Source: Rhodopirellula europaea 6C (GTDB lineage Bacteria; Planctomycetota; Planctomycetia; Pirellulales; Pirellulaceae). Taken from it: DNA of 51,998 nt. The stretch is from NCBI RefSeq assembly GCF_000338295.1, contig NZ_ANMO01000053.1:1-51998 (forward strand), read 5' to 3'. The notes beneath the pieces were generated by a model that made no database searches, was not told the origin of the DNA, and worked only from the letters and a program-made list of their open reading frames with translations. Shown here one piece after another: positions 39,911-50,098 of this stretch. Made by a program: the position numbers and the translations under genes. Numbering within the stretch: the first letter of the stretch is position 1; the number at the start of each line of letters is the position of its first letter.

Positions 39911-41260
39911 ATGAATCGTCTCCCTGCCCGCCGCGTCTCCCGCACCCTCTTCCTCACGTCGCTGGCCGCGTTTTCTGTTTGCTCGTTTGCGATTCTGCCG
40001 GTCTCCTATGCGGCTGATCCGGTCGGCGATGGTATCGCCGACGACACGACGGCAATCCAAAAGTGGATTGACGCCGAACATGATGTAAACCTTCCTGCGG
40101 GAGCATACCGCATCACGCGGCCCCTTCGAGTTGACCTGAAGAGCACCGGTTCGATCGCGTTCAAAGGAATGGGGCGAGTTCGAATTGTGATGGCCGGAGC
40201 CGGTCCTGCAATTCAAGTCGTGGGCACGCACGCTGGAACTGCCGACCCAAAGACGGTAACCGACGAAGTCTGGGATCGGCAGAATGCTTTGGTCGTTTCC
40301 GACTTGGAAATTGTCGGCGAACATCCTGATGCCGATGGAATTGAACTATCGGGAACGATGCAGCCCACGCTTCACAACCTGACCATCCGAAAGTCACGAC
40401 ACGCGATTCATTTGGTCGACCGCAATCGCAACGTGATCGTCAGTGATTGCCATCTCTATGAGAATTCCGGCGCCGGATTGTTTTTGGACGCTGTCAACCT
40501 GCACCAGATCAACGTCACGGGAAGCCACATCAGCTACAACGCAGAAGGCGGCATCGTTTCGCGTGATGGCAACGTTCGCAACTTGCACATCACTGGCTGC
40601 GACATCGAAGGCAACATGGGGCCCGCCGATGCCGCATCTTCCGCGAATGTTTGGCTGGTTAGCGGATCGGGATCGATCGGCGAAGTTGCCATCACTGGTT
40701 GCACGATCCAGCACACTCACCAGGGCAAAGACTCTGCCAACATCCGAATTGATTTGCACAGCGAGCCAGTCAAAGGCACTGAAGAACGTCGGCACGGCAA
40801 TGTCACGATCAGTGGCAACATCCTGTCCGACGCGCAGGTGAACATCCACCTGCGACATCTGCGAAGTGCAACCGTCACGGGCAACACCCTTTGGCAAGGT
40901 TTCCACAGCAACATCGTGATGGAACATTGCGAAGCGGTGACGCTCGCATCCAACGCGATGGACCGGAATCCTCGCTATCACTTGGGACGTAACTCAGTCG
41001 CGAAACACGGCGTTCAACTGATCGACTGCCGCGATTGCGTTCTATCCGCCAACGTGATTCGAGGTGTCAGCGAGCGTCCCGCGGTGCTGGAAATGACCCG
41101 ATGTCACGGCATCCTCGTCCATGGCGGATTGTTTTCAGACGACAAGGTTCCAGCAATTCTTGCGGTGGAGTGTTCGGACTGCCTGATTCAAAACAACATC
41201 ACTCGCGGCGGCGAATCTCCGATTGTGCTGCGAGATTGCAAAGGTATGCGAACGGATTGA
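39911..41260 (+). CDS. Secreted right-handed beta-helix protein
   Basis: A 449-residue exported protein with a signal peptide (LFLTSLAAFSVCSFAILPVSYAA). It opens with a pectate-lyase-3-like start (DGIADDTTAIQKWIDAEHDVNLPAGAYRITRPLRV) and then about fifteen parallel beta-helix coils with repeats such as NVIVSDCHLYENSGAG, NLHITGCDIEGN and NVTISGNILSDAQ. Proteins of this fold degrade or bind polysaccharides, but no pectate-lyase catalytic cluster can be assigned by eye. The ATG at 39911 starts the signal peptide; the longer frame upstream adds unrelated residues. It stands beside a sulfatase, which fits polysaccharide use. Confidence 0.85.
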   Translation: MNRLPARRVSRTLFLTSLAAFSVCSFAILPVSYAADPVGDGIADDTTAIQKWIDAEHDVNLPAGAYRITRPLRVDLKSTGSIAFKGMGRVRIVMAGAGPAIQVVGTHAGTADPKTVTDEVWDRQNALVVSDLEIVGEHPDADGIELSGTMQPTLHNLTIRKSRHAIHLVDRNRNVIVSDCHLYENSGAGLFLDAVNLHQINVTGSHISYNAEGGIVSRDGNVRNLHITGCDIEGNMGPADAASSANVWLVSGSGSIGEVAITGCTIQHTHQGKDSANIRIDLHSEPVKGTEERRHGNVTISGNILSDAQVNIHLRHLRSATVTGNTLWQGFHSNIVMEHCEAVTLASNAMDRNPRYHLGRNSVAKHGVQLIDCRDCVLSANVIRGVSERPAVLEMTRCHGILVHGGLFSDDKVPAILAVECSDCLIQNNITRGGESPIVLRDCKGMRTD

Positions 41261-41560
41261 TTGGTCACTTGCAAGGTGCCGCTGATAGCTAGTCGCTTCG
41301 AAAATGCTATTCGTGAGAAGCCTTTGAAAGGAGCATTTGGTTGCTCCGTGACGGAGTCCTGAAACAAGCCGCGAAGAAGGACGATCGATCAACACGAATT
41401 CTTGTTATGCATATCGAGTAACTTGCGTGTTTCCACCGTTCAAGCGGCCACCTTCGGCGACTCGACAGGTATCATTGTGGAACTTTTCGACGCGTGAGCT
41501 CGGCTGCATTCGGAAGTCTTTCCTACCGTCGCTGAAAATCCTCTCGATCGTGATTTCGTC
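41261..41560. other. Intergenic gap, no gene seen
   Basis: 300 bp between the beta-helix gene and the second sulfatase. A small GGAGCA/TGCTCC hairpin at 41327-41344 has no T tract. The sulfatase promoter is presumably here but I cannot point to it. Confidence 0.6.
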
Positions 41561-43012
41561 ATGCCATTATCCACCCCTTTTCCAATCCGCTTCTGTGTGA
41601 TCGCAGTTGTCGCAGTTTCGTTTGGCGGTCACTTCGCTTTGGCGAGCGACCGTCCCAACTTCGTGTTGATGATGTGCGATGACTTGGGTTGGGGCGACAC
41701 GGGTTTCAATGGCAACACGATCATCCAAACGCCCGAACTGGATGCGTTGGCAAACGAAGGAACGGTGCTTGATCACTTCTACTCGGTCGGTCCCGTTTGC
41801 TCGCCAACCCGAGCTTCGTTTTTGACCGGGCGGCACTACTTTCGAATGGGAGTTTGGTCGGCCAACAAAGGTCACCTGCCTTCGCAGGAATTCACCCTGG
41901 CTCGGATGCTGAAAGCGGAGGGCTATGCGACCGGGCACTTTGGGAAGTGGCACCTCGGCACGCTCAGCCGAACGATTTCGGCAAAGGGAATGGGACGGCG
42001 ACCGGATCTTCACTACGCTCCGCCGTGGGAACGAGACTACGACGCGTCGTTTGTGACGGAGTCCGCCGTGTGCACGTGGGATCCCGGCATTGGCAAACGG
42101 TCTCGCAACAACCCGTACTACGAGAATGGCGTTGCGACAAACGAGAACGTTTTGGGCTGTGATTCGCGAGTCCTGATGGATCGAGCGTTGCCATTCATCG
42201 AGGCCGCCGCGAAACGCGAACAGCCCTTTCTCAGTGTAATTTGGTTTCATGCCCCGCACGAAGACATCCAAGCCGGACCGGAATATTTGGCGAAGTATGA
42301 AGGGCACGGCGAGGCCGCTCACTACTATGGATGCATCACCGCGGTGGACGACCAAGTCGGACGTCTACGGAAAAAGCTTGCTTCGCTGGGCGTGGCCGAC
42401 AACACGTTGCTGTTTTTCTGCAGCGACAACGGTCCGGAGGGAGGCGAGCCCAAGGACCGGTCGAAGACGCGTCGGGCCGGAAGTGCTGGCGAGTTTTCCG
42501 GACGCAAACGCAGCGTGTTGGATGGCGGTGTTCGAGTTCCCGCTTTCGTTCATTGGCCCGGACAAATCCCGGCGGGCGTTCGCCTTGGCACTCCGTTGTC
42601 GGTGATGGACTTGCTCCCCACCGTGGCCGCGATCACGGGAACGGAACCGATGCCGAATCGTTTGCTGGATGGTGAAAACGTTCTGCCGATTTGGAAGGGT
42701 GACCAGGCACAACGAGAAAAGACGATTCCGTTTCGCTACGGACAATTCGCTTGCTTGGTACGAGGCAAGCACAAGCTAATCATCGAGTCACCAACCGATG
42801 ACTCCAAGGACCGATTGTTTGATCTCAGCAACGACGTCTCCGAAACAAGCAATCTTGCGGATCAAAAGCCCGAGTTGACCGCATCCATGAGAAGAGAATT
42901 GCTGGGCTTCTTGGAGTCAGCAAAAGCCAGTCACGCTGGAAAAGAATACGAGGGTGACGATACAAAACCGGTCGAAAAGTGGCATCCGCTCGGCAAAGCC
43001 AAGCAACGTTAG
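41561..43012 (+). CDS. Secreted FGly arylsulfatase
   Basis: A 483-residue sulfatase with a signal peptide (IAVVAVSFGGHFALA). It has the metal-binding DDLGWGDTGFNG, the formylglycine site CSPTRASFLTG, GKWHLG, the FCSDNGPEGG metal ligands and a C-terminal domain with VRGKHKLIIES. The DDLGWGDxG pattern places it nearer to arylsulfatase A/GALNS-like enzymes than the sulfatase at 18785, so the two probably act on different esters. The cysteine must be converted to formylglycine by an enzyme encoded elsewhere. Convergent with the cytochrome pair. Confidence 0.93.
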   Translation: MPLSTPFPIRFCVIAVVAVSFGGHFALASDRPNFVLMMCDDLGWGDTGFNGNTIIQTPELDALANEGTVLDHFYSVGPVCSPTRASFLTGRHYFRMGVWSANKGHLPSQEFTLARMLKAEGYATGHFGKWHLGTLSRTISAKGMGRRPDLHYAPPWERDYDASFVTESAVCTWDPGIGKRSRNNPYYENGVATNENVLGCDSRVLMDRALPFIEAAAKREQPFLSVIWFHAPHEDIQAGPEYLAKYEGHGEAAHYYGCITAVDDQVGRLRKKLASLGVADNTLLFFCSDNGPEGGEPKDRSKTRRAGSAGEFSGRKRSVLDGGVRVPAFVHWPGQIPAGVRLGTPLSVMDLLPTVAAITGTEPMPNRLLDGENVLPIWKGDQAQREKTIPFRYGQFACLVRGKHKLIIESPTDDSKDRLFDLSNDVSETSNLADQKPELTASMRRELLGFLESAKASHAGKEYEGDDTKPVEKWHPLGKAKQR

Positions 43013-43103
43013 TCCCGCTCGCGAGCGTGCTCGTGCGTGCAAATTGATTCGCGATGCCGCTGCGACTCACCGCCTGGCACTGCGTTGGTCGAAGAATTAA
43101 ACG

Positions 43104-43562
43104 CTAAGCCGTTTTCTCACGCGTGAACGTGGTGTAAACGACTGCCGCGATCGCGGCCGCCATGGCGAACCCGGCCCAGCCATGCAGTTCCACCAGTTCA
43201 TGCATGGTGTCGGTCGAAGCAACCGGCAACATGCACACAAACATGGTCGCGATGGTTGCAATTCCAAAGATCAGCAACGTTTGAAACGCCCCCATCTCCA
43301 TGGCTGATTCCGTGGCTGGCTGACGCCGCATCAGCAATCTCGCGATCGCATAAACGGGAAGCAACACGACGACGGCACCACTGGCCATCATGTGAAAACG
43401 CAACATCGCACCGCCCAAGTGGCCGCCCCACAAAGTCGGCAGGGCCGTGGCGACCAGAGCACCCGTGGCAATCACCAACACCAGCAGTGACACGTTTCGA
43501 ATAAGAGACAACAAAACAGACGACTCCGAAGACCAATCAACAACAATGAAACAATAACTCAA
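43104..43562 (-). CDS. Four-helix membrane protein paired with the septaheme cytochrome
   Basis: A 152-residue protein with four predicted membrane helices (about 18-40, 58-80, 92-112, 126-145). Histidines in GGHLGG, RFHMMASG and MHELVELHGW lie near helix ends and could ligate b-type heme, as in small cytochrome-b-like quinol oxidising subunits; this is inference. It lies 18 bp downstream of the multiheme cytochrome gene on the same strand, so they are probably one operon and one electron-transfer complex. I do not recognise a named family. Confidence 0.7.
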   Translation of the reverse strand: MSYCFIVVDWSSESSVLLSLIRNVSLLVLVIATGALVATALPTLWGGHLGGAMLRFHMMASGAVVVLLPVYAIARLLMRRQPATESAMEMGAFQTLLIFGIATIATMFVCMLPVASTDTMHELVELHGWAGFAMAAAIAAVVYTTFTREKTA

Positions 43563-43580
43563 GCTTCCTTTCGGCGGCGT

Positions 43581-45665
43581 CTATTCGATTCGAGATCGAA
43601 CCGTTGGCAGGCAGCTTCCCGCGACGGCCAGCAACAACAAAATCAACGAGGTCGCGGTCAAGACTTTGAACATCTTGCGGCCACCAAACAACTGGTTCCA
43701 TTCCAATCGCGTCGCCTCATCCAGCCCTTGAATGCTGGCCATGTTGATTGGTTCAGCAGTCACTGGTGCGGGGCCTTTGGGTGTGACCGTCGATGTGAAC
43801 ACCAAGCCATCGTCGGAATGGCATTCCAGACATCCGGTGGCTCCGAGAGCCCAACCTGCGGGTCGAACGTTGTGTGCCATCGGCCAGCGAACCATTTCGA
43901 CGGCGTCACGGTTTTCAACTTCCACTTCGATTAATGAATCTTCCTTGTCGCCGCGAGCGAAAACGAGTCCGGTTGAAACGTACACCGCTTGTTCGACTTC
44001 CATCGTTTTTTCAATCGCCGCCAACGCACCCGCGACTTTCTCGTCGAACTCCTCCCGGCCCTTTTCTGACAATTCCTCGATGAAGTCTTTGCGAACCCGA
44101 AGAGCACGACGGGTGTTTGTGTAAACCTCCTCGGGCGAAAGCGGCACGACTTTTCCGTCAACCAATTTGCCCCAGTAAGCTGGCCACATCGCTCGGTGCG
44201 GCGTCACCAATCCATTGCTGTCAGCCTTTGCGAAGACGGGGCCTTGAATCGACGGGAGTTCCAATCCGCTGCGATGACCTTTCTCGCCCAAGCCATGGGC
44301 CAGCGACGTCATCATTCCGATCGCCTTTTCGCCCGGAATGGGGCCGCTGTGACACGCCGTGCAGCTCAGCTTTTCAAAGTGGACCGGCGGCAATCCTTCG
44401 TGTTTGGGAAACGGGGATCCGAGGCGGCCCGCCCGAAACGCGATTTGGGTCAACGACAGTGGATCATCCTGGCCGTGGGCGTGTGCATCACCGGCCAGTT
44501 CTGATACGCCCATGTGGCATCCGCGGCAGCTCAATGTCGTCGCCGAAACGCCAGCTGGATGCTGTTCGCCTTCGAAGCCGCGAACGGTTTGATGATCGAT
44601 GCCGTTTCGATGGCAATCGACGCACTTCATACCAGCCCGCAGGTGAACGTCTTGGTCGTGATTCCAGCGAGCATCGATGCCTGAGTCGGACACCGTCCGC
44701 TGGCTGTGGCACTGGTAGCACGAATTGTTTTCAGGGACGCGTACCAAGTCAAAGAAGACCGTTCCATCGATGCCAAACCGGCGATCGTCATACTGAACCT
44801 TTGGCAGTTTGGCTTGGACTTTTTCGTCCTCCAGATCGACACCCGCTTTCATTCGCGAAACGGAACCGGACACCTCGCCAATTCGAATCGCCGCGGTGGG
44901 GGCCCAAGCGAAGTTTTCATCCTCGATCGTTTCTCGTCGACGCTCGAAATCGTAGGCTCCCGACTTTGCATGACAGGCCATGCAGTCAATCTCCAGCGAC
45001 CCAGTCAGCGGCCACCGGGTCGGCTCGGATGATTCATCGGCGAGTTCCGCGGATTTCGGATCCCAATTCGCTGCAGCTCCGCCGCCGGGGATCCGAGCAC
45101 CGAATTTCTGCGTCATATCGTGAGTTGTGATTCCGATTTCGCTGGGACTGAATCGTCCTTCCCAATCGCGGTAAGCAAGTGGCAATTGAGTCCCCGTGCG
45201 TGCGTCCGTCCAAATCCACGGCTCACCCGGACGACCGTCGGATCGAACGTCTTCGTCTTCGGTGTGCTCGGCATCTGCCTCGGAATGCTCGGGCGATTCT
45301 GATTGAGTGGCCGTTTCATCGGTCTCGGCTTGCGATGCCGCTTGAGCCGCAGCGTTCGATCGTTGGCGTTCGACTTCGCTGGCGAAGGCGTTGAAGTGCC
45401 AACCGTGCGAGATCGTTTCGAAGTCGTGGCATCGTCCGCAGGTCTTTTCAACGGAGTAGGGTTCCGTCGAATCGGGCGAGATCTTGCGATTGTTGCGATC
45501 GTAGAGATCGATGTGGTGCAAGAAACGTTTGTCACTGTCGCTGTGAGCGTACTTGCTCGAGCCTGCTGCATCGACGCGAGACGCATTCCAACCGAATGCC
45601 GCGACCAATACGAAAGTCAGAACGCACCAACGCAGGCACCTGCGATTCAATCGACTCACATCCAT
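43581..45665 (-). CDS. Septaheme c-type cytochrome, membrane anchored
   Basis: A 694-residue exported cytochrome with seven CXXCH heme sites at 76-80, 228-232, 316-320, 348-352, 380-384, 435-439 and 612-616. A signal/anchor covers about residues 15-33. A C-terminal helix (TATSLILLLLAVAGSCL) probably anchors it on the periplasmic side. An acidic, Glu/Ser/Ala-rich insert separates hemes 1 and 2 (residues 100-145). Extra histidines (HHIDLYD, HFNAF, DAHAHGQ, AHGLGEKGH) may supply distal ligands. The next gene encodes a four-helix His protein, suggesting a quinone-to-cytochrome module. The electron acceptor is unknown. The 231 bp upstream reach a tRNA gene. Confidence 0.9.
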   Translation of the reverse strand: MDVSRLNRRCLRWCVLTFVLVAAFGWNASRVDAAGSSKYAHSDSDKRFLHHIDLYDRNNRKISPDSTEPYSVEKTCGRCHDFETISHGWHFNAFASEVERQRSNAAAQAASQAETDETATQSESPEHSEADAEHTEDEDVRSDGRPGEPWIWTDARTGTQLPLAYRDWEGRFSPSEIGITTHDMTQKFGARIPGGGAAANWDPKSAELADESSEPTRWPLTGSLEIDCMACHAKSGAYDFERRRETIEDENFAWAPTAAIRIGEVSGSVSRMKAGVDLEDEKVQAKLPKVQYDDRRFGIDGTVFFDLVRVPENNSCYQCHSQRTVSDSGIDARWNHDQDVHLRAGMKCVDCHRNGIDHQTVRGFEGEQHPAGVSATTLSCRGCHMGVSELAGDAHAHGQDDPLSLTQIAFRAGRLGSPFPKHEGLPPVHFEKLSCTACHSGPIPGEKAIGMMTSLAHGLGEKGHRSGLELPSIQGPVFAKADSNGLVTPHRAMWPAYWGKLVDGKVVPLSPEEVYTNTRRALRVRKDFIEELSEKGREEFDEKVAGALAAIEKTMEVEQAVYVSTGLVFARGDKEDSLIEVEVENRDAVEMVRWPMAHNVRPAGWALGATGCLECHSDDGLVFTSTVTPKGPAPVTAEPINMASIQGLDEATRLEWNQLFGGRKMFKVLTATSLILLLLAVAGSCLPTVRSRIE

Positions 45666-45896
45666 CCCCAGAACAAAACCATGCGCCCGTTACAAAACGT
45701 CCAAAAACCAATGCGAGCGATCGCATCCGGAATCAAGATTGCTGGCTAGAAAATCGCGACAACGATCTCTTCGCCGAGCTCGAAAAGATAGCAAATGAAA
45801 GTCGATCTGTCCGGCTTGCCACCGCAAGCAAATCTCGGCATACTGTCCCAGGTCGTGGCAGCCGATTCCGAATCGGCCGCCCGCCATCTTTCCAGC

Positions 45897-47269
<1,373 letters not shown>

Positions 47270-47351
47270 TCGTTTTACCTCGCTTCTTGAATTTGGGTGG
47301 TTTCTATTTTAGATCAAGTTGACCAATCAATGCGCCTGTTTGCGTGATGGT

Positions 47352-47651
47352 TCATTTGATGCGGACAAGTGGCATGATCCCGGGCACCTTCTCGTCTGAC
47401 TCCCGGATTCGTTGGCATGCCAACTCAGCATCGGATTCATGAGTGACAATCCCGTCGGGGAGCGGAAGTAACAACTTCCCTTCCTCAATCAGTTGGATCA
47501 GAGTGGGGGGCATCACGTCGCCTTCCTTCGTCATCTGGTAGCGAGCGAACCCATTCTGTCGACCGTACCTGTCCTCAATGAGCTCCTGAAACTCATCAGG
47601 AGTCATGTCCGGCATGATCTCAGCTGCAGGATGGATTGGGAAATCGCTCAT
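47352..47651 (-). CDS. Small protein with ParB-like N-terminus, coupled to the HTH gene
   Basis: A 99-residue soluble protein. The first 24 residues (HPAAEIMPDMTPDEFQELIED) resemble the start of ParB-type nuclease domains, but the expected DGRxR stretch is absent, so it may be a truncated relative or unrelated. The ATG at 47651 overlaps the HTH stop as ATGA, making a two-gene unit upstream of int. An in-frame start 69 bases further up would lie inside the HTH gene. I do not recognise a function. Confidence 0.6.
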   Translation of the reverse strand: MSDFPIHPAAEIMPDMTPDEFQELIEDRYGRQNGFARYQMTKEGDVMPPTLIQLIEEGKLLLPLPDGIVTHESDAELACQRIRESDEKVPGIMPLVRIK

Positions 47652-47914
47652 CGCAACGCCTCGACTACCTGCTGCGGAGAGTATCGACGTGATCTGCCGA
47701 CAGTTGTCGATGGGATACACCCTTTTCTTCGCATCTTGTCCAAGTGTTGCTCAGAGATCGATAGCAAACGAGCCATCTCAGCTGAGTTTACGAGCAACGG
47801 AGAGGCGGATTGGCTAGATGGAATCGCATCAACAATCGTCTGCTGAATCCTATCGATCAATCGCGCGTAGTCCTCCTCAGTGAGGACGATGAAGTTTGGA
47901 GTGTTGGTTGCCAT
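47648..47914 (-). CDS. Excisionase/MerR-like HTH protein (candidate Xis)
   Basis: An 88-residue protein. The C-terminal half is a winged-helix excisionase-type HTH: LLVNSAEMARLLSISEQHLDKMRRKGCIPSTTVGRSRRYSPQQVV, with the typical Arg-Arg-Tyr wing. The N-terminal half is a short helix (EEDYARLIDRIQQTIVDAI). Its position directly upstream of int on the same strand is typical of recombination directionality factors. The start codon at 47914 is 22 bp from the 12-bp repeat array, which must lie in its leader or promoter. No clear ribosome site is visible. Confidence 0.82.
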   Translation of the reverse strand: MATNTPNFIVLTEEDYARLIDRIQQTIVDAIPSSQSASPLLVNSAEMARLLSISEQHLDKMRRKGCIPSTTVGRSRRYSPQQVVEALR

Positions 47915-47935
47915 GGTTGGTCCGATGGTTGATCT

Positions 47936-48031
47936 GATGTTTGAAGTGATGTTTGAAGTGATGTTTGAAGTGATGTTTGAAGTGATGTTTGAAGTGATGT
48001 TTGAAGTGATGTTCGAAGTGATGTTTGAAGT
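47936..48031. repeat. Eight tandem 12-bp repeats (GATGTTTGAAGT)
   Basis: Eight contiguous copies of GATGTTTGAAGT occupy exactly 96 bp; seven are identical and copy 7 (48008-48019) has TTC for TTT. A partial ninth follows. The unit length of 12 leaves all frames open, giving a spurious MFEV repeat on the plus strand and QTSL on the minus strand. Its place just upstream of the HTH gene in a replicative element suggests iterons or regulator sites; slippage could also vary promoter spacing. Confidence 0.95.
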
Positions 48032-48139
48032 GATTTCGCTTGCCCAACAGCCCGACGTCCAGCCCAGCTTAGGGTTCGAAAGAACTCGTCGGACCCGATG
48101 AGGGAGTCATCGGCAAGCGGATCTCGCCGTCCGTGCCGG

Positions 48140-48562
48140 TTATCGGGTTTGTCTGTTTTTGAACCGATTCCATCTCGCCCAACTGGACCAATGCGACCCA
48201 GCAATTCGGCGAGCCCTCGCCGAATTGTGAATGCTGCAAAACGATCGATCGTGCGATTGCGTGAGGTTCGTTCGTGGTCTCAGTTGAATGCGAAAGTATT
48301 CTGCACACCGCGTTTGCCGTTTTGAGGTCCGCCCCAGGAACCTCATGACGGCCTGAACGCTCTTTGAGCGTTTGCCTCCGACACTTACGGTTTCGAGCTT
48401 GACTCCCTTTACGCCTCGATTGGCCCATCGCCACGCAGTCGAAGCATGAACACGCTTCTGCAACAGTGGCGGCACGTTTTTGAATTGGATCAAGTCCTCC
48501 GCCAATCTCATGAGATTGGCGTAGTTAGCTTTAGCTCCCCGGTTTTTGTTTTCTTGATTCAT
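48140..48562 (-). CDS. DUF1580-type DNA-binding-like protein
   Basis: A 140-residue protein. The region RVHASTAWRWANRGVKGVKLETVSVGGKRSKSVQAVMRFL (about 38-76) matches the small DUF1580 family, known mainly from Rhodopirellula and located around integrases. The WRWxxRGxxGVxLETxxVGG pattern suggests a homeodomain-like HTH for DNA contact; function not established. The C-terminal half from about residue 78 is Arg/Ser-rich and unlike the family. A second open frame on the same strand continues to 48069 with more ordinary composition, so a frameshift near 48330 is possible. The start has GGAGAG close by on the minus strand. Confidence 0.6.
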   Translation of the reverse strand: MNQENKNRGAKANYANLMRLAEDLIQFKNVPPLLQKRVHASTAWRWANRGVKGVKLETVSVGGKRSKSVQAVMRFLGRTSKRQTRCAEYFRIQLRPRTNLTQSHDRSFCSIHNSARARRIAGSHWSSWARWNRFKNRQTR

Positions 48563-49289
48563 CGTTCTCTCCGAAACGGTTGAAGTGTGTGTTGATCAAT
48601 GGAGCCGAGTGCAAAGAACGATTCAATTGACGTTTGCTGCAAAATCATGTGTACGTGAATGAAACGCCGGAGGGGTGATTACAAACAACTTGAGTGCGCA
48701 CAGCAGTGAATCTTGTGTCCGCTATCTGGTAGCAAGCTGCGGAGTTGAAAAAGACCTCTTTAAGAAATGCGGTCAAGGCATCCTCAAGTCGGTTGCCAGT
48801 CGCGTTGCATTCTTGACTGACTCGAGCCCCGAACTCAGTTTCTGTTTGCGCCGCGACATTGCTCTTGGCTGAGTCAGACTGAAATCTGTTTTTCTTCTTG
48901 CTGCTTTATTAGCACGGTGCCGCTTCAGCTTTTCTGCTACTGCTGCCCGCTGTGCCCATCGCCTTGGTCATGCCTGCTGCTTTGGACGCTGCATGGGACA
49001 CTGAGTGACACAGGGATGAGTTGAAACGCGTGCCATGGGGATCTCCAATCGCGAACTCGCTCCTGATCTGCGGTGGCCGGTTTTCACCCGCAAATCAATG
49101 GCCGGTTTTGCTCGCGAACTGACAGGCATCAGACGTATCGGTGAAGGCTGCTTCAGGGCGGAACAAAAACGTCTGTTTAACTTTGTTTCCGCTGGCCACA
49201 CATTGGCAATGTGGCTGCCGGAGAGGCGGCCGTATCGCATGGCGAGACATCTGTGTCTGCCTATCCCTGACTAACACGAGGAGAAAGAA
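48563..49289. other. 727 bp without a supported gene
   Basis: Only short open frames are present: a GTG-started 65-codon frame at 48675 with GGAGG too close to it, and overlapping opposite-strand frames around 48968-49274. Composition and lack of family resemblance do not support any of them. A TTGATCAA palindrome lies near 48594, and TGGCCGGTTTT occurs twice near 49072 and 49098. The promoter of the ParB-like gene should be here. Confidence 0.5.
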
Positions 49290-49982
49290 ATGGAAGTTGT
49301 GATAAATGAACTAGAGCATGGACTGTTTTGCCAATGGTCCATTGATGAAGTGATCGGTGGTTATCGCGGCAAGATCAACGGTATCCATGACGCTTGCCGG
49401 AGAATGCCGATGATCAGCCGTTTTGACCTCGATAGGCTCGTGATGTCAATTCACGACCACGGCGTGCTTCGCCCCATCTTGGTCAACAAAGACCGGCTTC
49501 TCATTGATGGTCGTAGCCGGTTGCTTGCCGTTTCGGAACTCGACAAGTCAATTCCAGATGAGCTTATCGAAGTGGTCGACGTTGACCCGCACGCCCTCGC
49601 AGAAGCAAACACGACACGTCGTCATCTGACTCCTGACCAAAGGGTCATGTCCGCGATAGCGGTGCTCGTGAATCGGAGAGAGCGGGCTCGGCAGCGCCCC
49701 AGCGGGTCGGACGCAGGGAGAGGCGATGTCCACCAGAAAGTGGTTGCGAAGAATTTCTTTGTAGAGGTCTTAGATAGTGGCGTGGTTCAACATTCAGTTG
49801 AGAGAGGTGATGGACAGCAATGCCCAGATCTCTCGGCTGCTTTGAGCCTTCACAAGTTTCGTCCCGAGCTAGCCTCCGATGTACGCCAAGGCCGACTCAA
49901 TTTGCGTGAAGCCATCAGCCGAGCTGAGTTCAGGGAAGACGAGCTGCAGCCAACGGACAAGTCTTTGCCTTCACTCGGCTAG
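49290..49982 (+). CDS. ParB-domain protein of the mobile element
   Basis: A 230-residue protein. An N-terminal ParB/sulfiredoxin-like domain is visible: FDLDRLVMSIHDHGVLRPILVN, then IDGRSRLLAVSELD (the DGRxR motif at about residue 72-77), then IEVVDVDPHALAEANTTRRHLTPDQRVMSAIAVL, where ParB has its ENxxRxxLSPxE-type helix. The C-terminal third (RQGRLNLREAISRAEF) resembles the ParB HTH end. It may act in partition, transcription or priming of the element's DNA. The ATG has an excellent GAGGAGAAAGAA site. No ParA is seen, so classical partition is uncertain. Confidence 0.8.
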   Translation: MEVVINELEHGLFCQWSIDEVIGGYRGKINGIHDACRRMPMISRFDLDRLVMSIHDHGVLRPILVNKDRLLIDGRSRLLAVSELDKSIPDELIEVVDVDPHALAEANTTRRHLTPDQRVMSAIAVLVNRRERARQRPSGSDAGRGDVHQKVVAKNFFVEVLDSGVVQHSVERGDGQQCPDLSAALSLHKFRPELASDVRQGRLNLREAISRAEFREDELQPTDKSLPSLG

Positions 49983-50098
49983 GAAAAAAGGTCGGCAAGT
50001 CGTCGCCATTGATCTTTCTATGTCGACCTTTTGGAAGACCAGGGTGCCTACCTTGGTAGTGGAGAACGCAAGAGGTGTCTGCGGATCTCGAACCATAT

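Noticed and set aside
47936-48031. CRISPR array
   Set aside because: Repeats are contiguous without spacers and only 12 bp long; no cas genes are present.
47880-48101. Plus-strand frame encoding eight MFEV repeats
   Set aside because: The 12-bp repeat keeps every frame open, so the peptide repeat is a by-product; there is no ribosome site or family match, and it opposes the HTH gene.
47857-48204. Minus-strand frame with QTSL repeats upstream of the HTH gene
   Set aside because: It overlaps both the repeat array and the HTH and DUF1580 genes in another frame and has no recognisable domain outside the repeat.
48675-48872. GTG-started 65-codon frame with an apparent GGAGG
   Set aside because: The GGAGG is only about two bases from the GTG, and the peptide matches no family and has odd composition.
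49035-49274. 79-codon plus frame just before the ParB-like gene
   Set aside because: An equally long antisense frame overlaps it, and neither shows a domain, ribosome site or protein-like composition.
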